A stretch of DNA of 64,000 nt, from positions 1,126,457-1,190,456 of the forward strand of contig CP009479.1 in the NCBI GenBank assembly GCA_000965745.1, read 5' to 3'. This DNA is from an uncultured archaeon. Lineage in GTDB: Archaea; Thermoplasmatota; Thermoplasmata; Thermoplasmatales; Thermoplasmataceae. Made by a program: the position numbers and the translations under genes. Shown here in pieces: positions 34,380-43,534 of this stretch. Each line of letters opens with the position of its first letter. The stretch's first letter is position 1. Under the pieces are notes generated by a model. That model saw only the letters and a program-made list of their open reading frames with translations, ran no database searches and was not told the DNA's origin.

Positions 34380-36460
34380 TGCCGGAGAAAAATCTGGATG
34401 TATCGGTTGAGGCTGGGGCAAGGTTCGCATTCTGTGTTCACTCCCACCAGCCTGCGGGGAACTCTCCTGATGTCCTGGAGAAGGTTTACGGGAAGTCCTA
34501 TCTGCCTTTCTTTGAGAAGATGTATGAGCACCCGGGAATCATGTTAAACGCCCATTTCAGCGGTTATCTTCTCGAATGGCTTATAAAGATGCACCCGGAA
34601 TATGTCGATATGCTGAAGGAAATGGTTTCCAGGGGACAGCTCGAAATCCTCGGAGGGGGAATATACGAACCAATTCTTGCGGCAGTTCCCCTGGATGATG
34701 CTGTAGGTCAGATAAAAGAGCTCAACAGCCTGGTGCTCAAAACGTTCGGAACCTATCCGGGTGGAATGTGGCTTGCAGAAAGGGTGTGGGAACCCCATCT
34801 GCCAGAGGTAATCAAGCAATCAGGGCTCACCTATACCCTTGTGGATGATCTCGGCTTCATGAATGCAGGAATACCGAGAGAATCCCTCTCAGGTTATTAC
34901 ACGTCAGAGTTCAACGGGAGTGAGGTGGCCGTATTTCCGATAAATCTCGAGATCCGCGACTCAATACCCTTCTCGGGATACATAAAGGCACTCAACAACA
35001 TTGAGAGGGCTTCCACGAGAAATTCCGGCAAGCTGATCGTATTCGGAGACGACTGTGAAAAGTTTGGCTCATGGCCCGGCACCTATGAGGATGTATACAA
35101 GAAAAAATGGCTGGAGAGATTTCTGACAGGGCTGGAGAAGAGGAATATAGAGACAGTGCACTTTTCCGACTACAAAGAGAGGGAAAGCACAACCGGAATG
35201 GTTTACCTGCCCACATGCTCCTATCCGGAGATGATGACCTGGGCCCTCGATCCGGCGGACCAGAAGAAGGCGGAATCGCTGATGAAGAAGAGGGGCATGG
35301 GGAAATCCCGGTTAATGCTGGGTGCCCACTGGAGGAACTTCCTGACGAAATACAGCGAATCACTTCAGCTGTACAGGAAAATAAGGTTTGTCAGCGGTAT
35401 GGTGCAGGAGGCCGGTGTCGATCACGAAGCTAGGATGCACCTGTACAGGGGTGAGGCCAATGACGCCATGTGGCACGGAGTTTTTGGAGGCATATATCTT
35501 CCCCTGCTCAGGATGAAATCATACTCCAGCCTTATCCATGCCCAGAAGCTTGCTGAACACTCCCTGAGGAGAGTTGAATACTTCCGCCGGTTTGGCAGCG
35601 ATCTGATGAGGAAGGATTCGTTCTGCATCTCAACTGGGGGCTTGTGGGTTTACGGAGGCGCCTCCCACGGCCTTGAAGTTGAGGAAATCGACCTCAAGGA
35701 TGCAGCCCTTAACCTGACCGACTCTCTAACGAGAAGGGAGGAGGAATATCATGCCTCAATACAGCGGATACTGAAACGTGGGTCAAGGAAGAAGGGAAAC
35801 ATTGGCAAGGGTGTCTTTGTAAAGGATATAGGTGACATAAGCAGCCTGATCTACGATCACTCTCCAAGGAGGTCCTTCAAGGATCACTTTATAGGCACGG
35901 GGGAAGGGATTGAGGAACACATGGTTTCAGCTGACGAGGATCTGCACTTGCATTCGACATTCACAGAAATGGCCAACGAGGAGAGATTCTGGATATCCAG
36001 AAGTTATCGGGCTAATTTCAGGAATGCCAGTATTGGAATTGACAAGGAGATCTCGGTCAGGAAGAAATCAAACCAACTTACGGCGGCTTACCGGTTCTCC
36101 GGCATTTCTTCAGAGGGGGACACTTTGAGACTGGGCAGTGAGATAAACCTTTCCGCATTCTCATCTGATTTTGACAGTATAACTGTCAACGGGAGGAGAA
36201 TAGAGTCCCTGAAGGGGCGTGCGTTTGAAACCTCAACACTTGCACTGGATTATCATGACCTGAATCTCAGGGTAGTTGTGGATGTATCGGGAAGCAAGCT
36301 CTTCTGGGTTTACCCAGTCGAAACAATAAGCAATTCTGAGGAAGGGCTGGAGACCATTCTTCAGGGAGTTTGCGTCATGCCGGTAACAGAACTGTCAGAG
36401 GGGGGGAGATTTGAAATATCGATCAAGGCCATGGACATCCCCGCAGAAAGGAGGTGGTAG
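34376..36460 (+). CDS. GH57 4-alpha-glucanotransferase / alpha-amylase
   Basis: 694 residues. The five GH57 regions can be read: CVHSHQP, GQLEILGGGIYEP, MWLAERVWEP (catalytic nucleophile Glu at about residue 135), IVFGDDCEKFG (acid/base Asp at about 225) and a helical domain with EARMHLYRGEANDAMWHG. C-terminal beta domains follow, as in Thermococcus 4-alpha-glucanotransferases (DUF1925/1926 type). It should transfer or trim alpha-1,4 glucan chains. Its start overlaps the treY stop, and its end is 1 nt from the treZ TTG. A glucanotransferase placed between treY and treZ would supply them with oligosaccharides. Confidence 0.88.
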   Translation: MMPEKNLDVSVEAGARFAFCVHSHQPAGNSPDVLEKVYGKSYLPFFEKMYEHPGIMLNAHFSGYLLEWLIKMHPEYVDMLKEMVSRGQLEILGGGIYEPILAAVPLDDAVGQIKELNSLVLKTFGTYPGGMWLAERVWEPHLPEVIKQSGLTYTLVDDLGFMNAGIPRESLSGYYTSEFNGSEVAVFPINLEIRDSIPFSGYIKALNNIERASTRNSGKLIVFGDDCEKFGSWPGTYEDVYKKKWLERFLTGLEKRNIETVHFSDYKERESTTGMVYLPTCSYPEMMTWALDPADQKKAESLMKKRGMGKSRLMLGAHWRNFLTKYSESLQLYRKIRFVSGMVQEAGVDHEARMHLYRGEANDAMWHGVFGGIYLPLLRMKSYSSLIHAQKLAEHSLRRVEYFRRFGSDLMRKDSFCISTGGLWVYGGASHGLEVEEIDLKDAALNLTDSLTRREEEYHASIQRILKRGSRKKGNIGKGVFVKDIGDISSLIYDHSPRRSFKDHFIGTGEGIEEHMVSADEDLHLHSTFTEMANEERFWISRSYRANFRNASIGIDKEISVRKKSNQLTAAYRFSGISSEGDTLRLGSEINLSAFSSDFDSITVNGRRIESLKGRAFETSTLALDYHDLNLRVVVDVSGSKLFWVYPVETISNSEEGLETILQGVCVMPVTELSEGGRFEISIKAMDIPAERRW
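36448..36456 (+). promoter_or_regulatory. Strong Shine-Dalgarno sequence fixing the treZ TTG start
   Basis: AAGGAGGTG lies 5 nt before the TTG at 36462, within the last codons of the GH57 gene. It is a near-perfect anti-SD match, in contrast to the leaderless promoters seen elsewhere in the window, and it decides the start against the upstream ATG at 36411, which lies inside the GH57 gene. Confidence 0.75.
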
Positions 36461-36461
36461 C

Positions 36462-38246
36462 TTGATCTGGAGTTTCGGATCCAGGTATGTTTCAGAAAAT
36501 GAAGCTGAATTCAAGGTTTGGCATCCATTCGACAGGGATATTGAACTGAAACTTCTCACTTCGAAAAGAACGGTTCCTCTGGAGCAGGAAGATAATGGAA
36601 TCCTGGCTGCCACTGCAAGAGTAGCCAGAAATGAGCTCTACATGTACAGGGTGGGCAACTCACTGTTTCCCGATCCGGCTTCCCACTACCAGCCTGATGG
36701 TGTGCATGGCCCTTCGATGGTCGTTGACCACTCATCTTATTCCTGGAGGAATGAGGGATGGAAAGGGCGTCCCATGGACGAGTACATACTGTATGAACTG
36801 CATGTTGGAACATTCGGTGAGAAGGGCACATACATGGATGTTTTGCCGAAGATAGATCATATCAGGAATCTGGGCATCACTGCAGTGGAACTGATGCCAA
36901 TCAGCCAGTTTCCAGGTCGCAGAAACTGGGGGTATGACGGAGTGCAACTCTATTCCCCGCAGAACTCATACGGCGAAACCGGAGACCTGAAGAGACTGGT
37001 GGATACGTTTCATGGTGCAGGAATTGATGTTGTTCTTGATGTGGTCTACAACCACGTCGGCCCGGAGGGGAATTATCTTCCCATTTTCGGGCCATACTTC
37101 ACAAAAAAATATTCGACCCCATGGGGGAAAGCGATCAACTATGACGATTCGTATTCCGACATGGTAAGGAAGTTCATCGTTGAAAACGCACTTTACTGGC
37201 TTTCCGAATTCAGGTTTGACGGTCTGCGGCTGGATGCCATACACGGCATATACGACTTCTCCCCAAGGCATATACTCGAAGAAATAGAGGACGCCGCGGA
37301 AGGACTGTCACAGGAAACCGGGAGGAATGTGAACATAATCGCGGAGAGTGACCTCAACGACCCCGTGCTCGTACAGAGCAAGGAAAGATGCGGCTTTGGG
37401 CTTGCCGGCCAGTGGAACGACGACTATCACCACGCCATTCACGCCTTCCTGACCGGGGAAAGAAATGGTTACTATTCAGATTTCGGCAGATTCGGGCAGA
37501 TAACAAGGTCCTTGAAAAATGGCTTTGTTTATGACGGCGTCTATTCGGAGTACAGGAAGAGGACCAGGGGGGCACCCCTCATGGCGGTTCCCCTGAACAG
37601 GCTTGTCGTCTACAGCCAGAACCATGATCAGGTTGGGAACAGGGCAGGGGCGGATCGCCTGACCTCACTGGTTGCAGTGGAGAAAGTTAAAGCTGCAGCA
37701 TCCCTGGCCGTACTGTCCCCTTTCACACCCCTGATCTTCATGGGGGAGGAATACGGCGAAAATGCCCCCTTCAACTATTTCATTGACACAGGAGACAGGA
37801 AACTGGCACGTGCAGTAAGGGAAGGGAGGAGCAGGGAATTCATGAATTTCGGGATGAAGTACGACTTGGACCCCAACAATCCTGAAATGTTTGAGCAGTC
37901 GAAGCTGAAATGGGGGCGTATGGATACCAAATCAGGCAAGGCCATGTTCAACTTCTACAGGGACCTTGCCAGTGTAAGAAAAACCATAGGAAAGAGAAGA
38001 ATGGCTCTGCACAGCGTATCTTCCCCGGCAGAAAATCTGATACGCATATCGTATGGAAAGGATGAAAAACTTGACGTCTTCATCTCCCTCTCCAATGGAA
38101 AAATCAGCCTTGAGGGGATTGTCCCCCAAGGCAGCAAGGTCCTGTTCAGGTCCGGATGGAGGGACTACGGTGGCACTCTGGAACCATCCGGGCAAACAGC
38201 AGTTGAGATTGAGCCTTTCGAATCAATCGTTTCATCGCCGCCATGA
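36462..38246 (+). CDS. treZ: Maltooligosyltrehalose trehalohydrolase
   Basis: 594 residues from TTG 36462. N-terminal beta domain (FKVWHPFDRDIELKLL), then a GH13 subfamily 10 barrel: DYILYELHVGTFGEKGTYMD, VLDVVYNHVGPEGNYLPIFG, nucleophile Asp in FDGLRLDAIHGIYD, acid Glu in NIIAESDLNDP, and YSQNHDQVGNRAGADR. It hydrolyses the alpha-1,4 bond next to the trehalose end of maltooligosyl-trehalose and releases free trehalose. It follows treY and GH57 in one operon and converges with treX, whose stop is 4 nt away. Confidence 0.93.
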   Translation: MIWSFGSRYVSENEAEFKVWHPFDRDIELKLLTSKRTVPLEQEDNGILAATARVARNELYMYRVGNSLFPDPASHYQPDGVHGPSMVVDHSSYSWRNEGWKGRPMDEYILYELHVGTFGEKGTYMDVLPKIDHIRNLGITAVELMPISQFPGRRNWGYDGVQLYSPQNSYGETGDLKRLVDTFHGAGIDVVLDVVYNHVGPEGNYLPIFGPYFTKKYSTPWGKAINYDDSYSDMVRKFIVENALYWLSEFRFDGLRLDAIHGIYDFSPRHILEEIEDAAEGLSQETGRNVNIIAESDLNDPVLVQSKERCGFGLAGQWNDDYHHAIHAFLTGERNGYYSDFGRFGQITRSLKNGFVYDGVYSEYRKRTRGAPLMAVPLNRLVVYSQNHDQVGNRAGADRLTSLVAVEKVKAAASLAVLSPFTPLIFMGEEYGENAPFNYFIDTGDRKLARAVREGRSREFMNFGMKYDLDPNNPEMFEQSKLKWGRMDTKSGKAMFNFYRDLASVRKTIGKRRMALHSVSSPAENLIRISYGKDEKLDVFISLSNGKISLEGIVPQGSKVLFRSGWRDYGGTLEPSGQTAVEIEPFESIVSSPP

Positions 38247-38250
38247 TGCC

Positions 38251-40368
38251 TCAAGGAGGGGATTCCACTATAACAGCAGAACTGTCGGAAGGGACAAGAA
38301 TACTGCCTTCGGTTAACTTCCTGGGATATTCATCCAGCTTTGTATCCCACGTGCAGAGGTAGATGTGGCTCCCCTTGGGGGTTTCGGGAAGCTTGAACTC
38401 AACCGCAGTCTGGCTGGGGTTGAAGAGCAGCACGACATCACCGTCCGTAATGGCTTCACCCTCATACGGTATCTCAGTGGTTATCTGGCCGGATATGTGC
38501 GCTGCAACAGGCCTGGAGTCCGCCATTACCCAGTCCTCCTCAGACATCTCGCTCCCATCGGGGCGAAGCCAGGTCAGATCCTTTCCATCCGGAGTAGCCT
38601 GACCACTGAAGAAATTTCTCCTGTGGAACACAGGGCTGAGTTTCCTCAGGGCAATCAGGCGCTTCGTGAATTCGAGCAGAGACTCCTTCCTTTCGTCCAT
38701 TTCCCAGTTCACCCAGCTCATTTCGTTGTCCTGGCAGTAAGCGTTGTTATTGCCCTTCTGAGTCCTTAGAATCTCGTCACCGGCAAGAAGCATTGGGGAA
38801 CCCTGTGATGTGAACAGCGTAAGGAGATAATTGCGGATCCTCTTGTCCCGCAGCCAGGTGATCTCAGGATCATCCGTATCTCCTTCCACACCGAAATTTT
38901 CACTGTAGTTCTCATCGGTGCCGTCTGAATTGTTCTGCAGGTTCGCCTCATTGTGCTTCTCTTCGTAACTTACCAGGTCCCTCATCGTGAACCCGTCGTG
39001 GGATGTTATGTAATTAATGCTTGAATACGGATTCTTTCCTATATTTTCGTAAAGGTCGGATGATCCAGAAAGTCTCTTTCCGAAATCTCCCAGCATCCAC
39101 TTATCATCCCTCCAGTATCTCCTCATGGAATCCCTGTACTGGCCATTCCATTCTGCCCATTGCAGGGGAAAGTTTCCGACCTGGTACCCTCCGGGCCCAA
39201 CATCCCAAGGCTCGGCGATCAGTTTCACCTGAGATATGACGGGATCCTGGTGAATAATGTCAAAGAAGCCAGAAAGCTTGTCAACATCATACAGCTCACG
39301 GGCAAGCGCGGATGCGAGATCAAAGCGGAAACCGTCAACATGCATCTCGGTTATCCAGTATCTCAGGCTGTCCATTATAAGCTGTAAAACATGTGGCTGC
39401 CGGGCGTCAAGGCTGTTCCCGGTTCCGGTGAAGTCATAGTAAAACCTGGGCTGCTCGTTGCTGAGCCTGTAATAGGAGGCGTTGTCAATGCCCCTGAAGC
39501 TTAGGGTGGGGCCAAGCTGGTTTCCTTCCGCAGTGTGGTTGTACACAACATCAAGTATCACCTCTATGTCGTTTTCGTGGAGTGTCCTCACCATCTCCTT
39601 GAACTCCACTATCTGCGAGCCCGGATATCTTGCCACCGAATACCTGATGTCCGGGGCAAAAAATGCTATGGTATTGTAACCCCAGTAGTTGGTCAAGTCA
39701 TTCACCTCGAGCATCATTTCATCGGCATGGTGATGCACGGGCATCAGCTCCACCGTGGTGATTCCCAGATCCTTCAGGTACTGAATGACACGATCCGAGG
39801 TAAGGCCCCTGTAGGTTCCAGCAATATTGCTGTCAATATCATACCTGAGTTTGGTGAACCCTTTCACATGGAGTTCATAAATCATGGTCTTGTTCCACGG
39901 GTTCTTTGGGCTGGAAGTACCCTTCCAGTCAAAGTAAGGGTGCGTCACTACGGATTTCGGGACATTTTTGGCATCGTCGCGCTCGTTTTTTGAGAGGTCT
40001 TTTCTATCATCGTTCAGATCGTAACCGAAAATATTATCGCTCCAGTTGATAGTTCCAGAAAGGGCCTTTGCATAGGGGTCTATCAGGAGCTTTGACTTGT
40101 TGAATCTGTGGCCAAGCTCCGGCTTGTACGGCCCGTCAACCCGAAATCCGTACAGATCGCCGGGTTTTATGCCCGAGACAAACTGATGCCATACATAGGC
40201 TGAATTCTCCTTCAGTTCTATAACTTCCTTCGGGTCCGCAGAATCATTGAACTCGTACAGTTCAAGATACACAGCTGTTGCGTTCTGGGAGAAAAGTGAA
40301 AAATTTACACCATCTTCATAAACTGTCGGTCCAATAGGGTAGGAAGATCCACGCCTTATTTCTCTCAT
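38251..40368 (-). CDS. treX: Glycogen debranching enzyme TreX/GlgX
   Basis: 705 residues, GH13 subfamily 11. N-terminal CBM48-like region (GPTVYEDGVNFSLFSQNATA), then VILDVVYNHTAEGNQLGPTL, nucleophile Asp in VDGFRFDLASALARE, acid Glu in VKLIAEPWDVGPGGYQ, and NYITSHDGFTMRDLVSYEEK. It hydrolyses alpha-1,6 branch points of glycogen-type glucans, supplying linear oligomers to TreY. It is the last gene of the glgB-glgE-treS-mak-treX operon. Archaeal TreX is the closest named relative; bacterial GlgX shares the same motifs. Confidence 0.92.
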   Translation of the reverse strand: MREIRRGSSYPIGPTVYEDGVNFSLFSQNATAVYLELYEFNDSADPKEVIELKENSAYVWHQFVSGIKPGDLYGFRVDGPYKPELGHRFNKSKLLIDPYAKALSGTINWSDNIFGYDLNDDRKDLSKNERDDAKNVPKSVVTHPYFDWKGTSSPKNPWNKTMIYELHVKGFTKLRYDIDSNIAGTYRGLTSDRVIQYLKDLGITTVELMPVHHHADEMMLEVNDLTNYWGYNTIAFFAPDIRYSVARYPGSQIVEFKEMVRTLHENDIEVILDVVYNHTAEGNQLGPTLSFRGIDNASYYRLSNEQPRFYYDFTGTGNSLDARQPHVLQLIMDSLRYWITEMHVDGFRFDLASALARELYDVDKLSGFFDIIHQDPVISQVKLIAEPWDVGPGGYQVGNFPLQWAEWNGQYRDSMRRYWRDDKWMLGDFGKRLSGSSDLYENIGKNPYSSINYITSHDGFTMRDLVSYEEKHNEANLQNNSDGTDENYSENFGVEGDTDDPEITWLRDKRIRNYLLTLFTSQGSPMLLAGDEILRTQKGNNNAYCQDNEMSWVNWEMDERKESLLEFTKRLIALRKLSPVFHRRNFFSGQATPDGKDLTWLRPDGSEMSEEDWVMADSRPVAAHISGQITTEIPYEGEAITDGDVVLLFNPSQTAVEFKLPETPKGSHIYLCTWDTKLDEYPRKLTEGSILVPSDSSAVIVESPP

Positions 40369-40416
40369 AATCTTATTCTCCTCTCATTAGTTATTCATGA
40401 TTGCAGTCAAATGAAT

Positions 40417-41865
40417 TTAATCACGCAATTTCCGGCATATTTCCACAATGGAAGATGCCGGTATCCAGATCCAATTCGGCCTGTATAATGCCTCGTATTT
40501 CATTTCGTACACCGCTTTTTCAAGGACGAAAAAGCTGAGTAATTTCTCGAAATCCTCCCTGTCCGGTGGAAGATAACCCCTGTTTCGCTCATGTTCTTTC
40601 CAGTACTGCTCGACCATTGCCTCTACTGCAGCATCCCTGAGCTTCTCCGTTCTTCCTTCTTTCCCGCTGCTCATAGAAGCAACTGCCGCTGCATAGTCGA
40701 ATGACCTTACCAACCCCCCGAGGTCCTTTATTGCACAGTTCTTTGCCCTGCGGTATTCTGCAGACCGTGCGGGCTCTCCCTCAAAATCAATGACAGAATA
40801 CCCCTGCTCCGTTTTCAGGATCTGCCCCAGGTGATAGTCACCATGTATCCTGATCTTTTTCACAACGTCCCCTGTGAGCTTATCCAGCAGCCTTCCTGCA
40901 TTCTCTATCTCATCCCTTGCGCCAAGTATATCTTCCAGATGGTACCCTTCTTCCCTTACATCCAGAGCTGCGATAAGTGGTACTGTCTCGGACACGAGCT
41001 TCCTGTACTGTACCTGCCATGATTCAACATCATCATTCCCGATCAGCTCGGGCGAGAAAGATTCATCATCCGATGCAGAGGAAAGTGCATTGTGCATCTC
41101 TGATGTGAGGGCTCCTATCTTTCTGCACTCCCCAAGGATTGCACTGTCATCATTCATGAAGGAATCAAGGAAGTATTTCCAGGCTTCTCCACTGTTCTTT
41201 TCGTAAACAGACAGGATGCCTCCCATTGCACGAATTGTTTCGCCTCTGTAGATAGAGTAGGCAAGAGGCCTCGGAGTTATGGATTTTTCAGAGTGCTTAT
41301 TCAGGAAGTAAGGAACTTCATAATCCGGGTTCGGCATTGTGGAAAGTTTCCTGAAGCTCTTGTATATGTAGTGATCTCCGAAAATTACTGAAGAATTGCT
41401 CTGCTCGGATGTGATCACCCTTGTTTCGTGCATGTTATTGTTGCTCAAACTTGCCGGTGCAAGATCATTGAGATGGTAGGACACTGTGCCTCTGCCAGAC
41501 TTGAAGGAAAGTTCCCCTGAAAGCAGGTTCAGGAGCTCATGGTGGTATTCCGGGTCAGATACGGCATCCGTGATGCTGTATGTCACTCCACCAAAATCTG
41601 CAGAAAAGGAAAGCCGGCTGTCAGCAGCCTCCTTCTGCTCGCTTATTCTGAGAGGGATCTGGTAAAGATCCTCATTACCGTCATCTGCCATGATTTTCAG
41701 TATTGCAAGGAAATAAGAGGACTCTTTGCCAAGCTGAATGATGTCCGCAATCGCGGCCTGGCCGGCCATTGGGGCCTTTCCCGGAAACCATCTCTGCTTT
41801 GCTGCGCTGTTTCGAAGGCCATCCAGGAGGTACCTCTCTGCGTCTTCAATAGTTATGTCCCTCAA
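40417..41865 (-). CDS. mak: Maltokinase (maltose-1-phosphate-forming)
   Basis: 482 residues, kinase fold of the aminoglycoside-phosphotransferase type. The N-terminal KQRWFPGKAP is a maltokinase signature; the catalytic loop is IRIHGDYHLGQIL, with Asp as base, and the metal-binding motif follows as VIDFEGEPARS. It phosphorylates maltose with ATP to alpha-maltose-1-phosphate, the donor for GlgE. The start overlaps the treS stop (ATGA), which mirrors the treS-mak fusion or pairing in actinobacteria. The C-terminal ~40 residues resemble the conserved YEMKYEALYRPNWIWIP tail of the family. Confidence 0.9.
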   Translation of the reverse strand: MRDITIEDAERYLLDGLRNSAAKQRWFPGKAPMAGQAAIADIIQLGKESSYFLAILKIMADDGNEDLYQIPLRISEQKEAADSRLSFSADFGGVTYSITDAVSDPEYHHELLNLLSGELSFKSGRGTVSYHLNDLAPASLSNNNMHETRVITSEQSNSSVIFGDHYIYKSFRKLSTMPNPDYEVPYFLNKHSEKSITPRPLAYSIYRGETIRAMGGILSVYEKNSGEAWKYFLDSFMNDDSAILGECRKIGALTSEMHNALSSASDDESFSPELIGNDDVESWQVQYRKLVSETVPLIAALDVREEGYHLEDILGARDEIENAGRLLDKLTGDVVKKIRIHGDYHLGQILKTEQGYSVIDFEGEPARSAEYRRAKNCAIKDLGGLVRSFDYAAAVASMSSGKEGRTEKLRDAAVEAMVEQYWKEHERNRGYLPPDREDFEKLLSFFVLEKAVYEMKYEALYRPNWIWIPASSIVEICRKLRD

Positions 41866-43529
41866 TCCGATGCCTCCCCATTCTCATCCGACCTCAACTG
41901 GAACCAGAAGAAAGACCTCGGGGCCATTGTAAAGAAATAGGGATCGCTGCCTATGGCGGGAAACGGAGTATTGGACCGGGCTTCAAACGGCTTTAACCCT
42001 TCAAATTCAGGAAGCTCCACATGCAGAGACACGGGTTCCCTGGACAGGTTCAGGAGAAAAAGCAGATGAACATCATCCCTGTTCCTCATGTAGACGAGGA
42101 CTTTCCTGTTGTCAGTCTTGGGGAAACTTATTGTTCCAAGCCCTATGGTTTCAGAATACTCCCTCCTGGTCCTTATCATCTTTCTAAGCCAGTTCAGGAA
42201 TGAGGTATTGAGTTCAGACTGGGTCTCCACATTTGCAATTTCATAGCTGTATGGAGCCCTGGTTACGATCGGGCTGTACAGTTTCTCAGGATCGGTTGAT
42301 GAGAAGCCTGCATTTTTTCCCGAAGTCCACTGCATAGGAGTTCTGACCCCATCCCTGTCTCCGAGCTCAATGTTGTCGCCCATTCCGATCTCATCCCCGT
42401 AGTAGAGGATTGGAGTTCCGGGCATAGTGAGAATCAGGCTGTGGAGCATCTCCATTGTGGGCCTGTCCTGTTCCACAAGAGTTGAGAGCCTCCTCCTGAT
42501 CCCAAGATTGAGCCTCATCCTTGGAACCTTTGCATACTCCTGGTACATCAGGTCCCTCTCCTCATCCGTGACCATCTCAAGCGTCAACTCATCATGGTTT
42601 CTCAGGAAAACACCCCACGCACAGTTGTCGGGTATTCCGATAGTCTGGGCGATCACACTTACTATGGGCAGTGAATCCTCTTTGGCAAGGGCTATGAATA
42701 TTCTGGGCATCAGCGGGAAATTGAAGGCCATGTGAAACTCATCGCCGTCTCCAAAGTATTTTGCGGCATCAGTTGGCCACTGGTTTGCTTCGGCAAGAAG
42801 GACTATACCGGGAAACTCATCGTCAACCATCTTCCTGAGCTCCTTGAAATAAAGGTGTGTTTCAGGCAGATTTTCGCAGTTCGTTTCCTCATCCTCGAAC
42901 AGGTAGGGAACGGCATCACACCTGAAACCATCAACTCCCAACCCTGCCCAGAAGCGGACCACGTCCTTCACTGCCTCCCTCAATTCAGGGTTCTCATAAT
43001 TCAGGTCGGGCTGGTGGCTGTAAAACCTGTGCCAGTAGAACTGCCCTGTTCCCTCATCCCATGTCCAGTTGGATTTTTCTGTGTCTATGAAGATTATCCT
43101 CGCGTTCCTGTATTTTTCGTCAGTGTCGCTCCAGACAAACCAGTCCCTTTTTGGGGAGTCCCTGCTTGATCTGGCTTCCCTGAACCATTCATGCTGATCC
43201 GAAACATGGTTCAGAACCAGGTCAATTATGACCTTGAGGCCAAGGGAATGAGCCTTCTCCAGGAATTCCTTAAAATCCTCGAGTGTCCCGTAATCGGGGT
43301 GGATGGAATAATAATCAGAAACATCGTAACCGCCATCCTTCATCGGCGATTCGTAGAAGGGAAGAAGCCATATGCAGTCCACACCAAGAAACGTGAAATA
43401 TTCCAGCTTTTCCATCATCCCCCTGAAATCTCCGATCCCGTCTCCATTGGAGTCAAAGAACGACTTCACAGGAGTCTCGTAAAAGATTGCTTTTTTGTAC
43501 CACAGCGGGTCATGGTCTGAAGAATTCAC
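41862..43529 (-). CDS. treS: Trehalose synthase (maltose glucosylmutase)
   Basis: 555 residues, GH13 subfamily 16. Diagnostic segments: FYETPVKSFFDSNGDGIGDF, IIDLVLNHVSDQHEWF, nucleophile Asp in VDGFRCDAVPYLFED, acid Glu in IVLLAEANQWP and FLRNHDELTLEMV. It interconverts trehalose and maltose intramolecularly. Here it would feed maltose to Mak, with which it overlaps by four bases. The gap to glgE is 5 nt. Confidence 0.93.
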   Translation of the reverse strand: MNSSDHDPLWYKKAIFYETPVKSFFDSNGDGIGDFRGMMEKLEYFTFLGVDCIWLLPFYESPMKDGGYDVSDYYSIHPDYGTLEDFKEFLEKAHSLGLKVIIDLVLNHVSDQHEWFREARSSRDSPKRDWFVWSDTDEKYRNARIIFIDTEKSNWTWDEGTGQFYWHRFYSHQPDLNYENPELREAVKDVVRFWAGLGVDGFRCDAVPYLFEDEETNCENLPETHLYFKELRKMVDDEFPGIVLLAEANQWPTDAAKYFGDGDEFHMAFNFPLMPRIFIALAKEDSLPIVSVIAQTIGIPDNCAWGVFLRNHDELTLEMVTDEERDLMYQEYAKVPRMRLNLGIRRRLSTLVEQDRPTMEMLHSLILTMPGTPILYYGDEIGMGDNIELGDRDGVRTPMQWTSGKNAGFSSTDPEKLYSPIVTRAPYSYEIANVETQSELNTSFLNWLRKMIRTRREYSETIGLGTISFPKTDNRKVLVYMRNRDDVHLLFLLNLSREPVSLHVELPEFEGLKPFEARSNTPFPAIGSDPYFFTMAPRSFFWFQLRSDENGEASD

Positions 43530-43534
43530 CTTAA

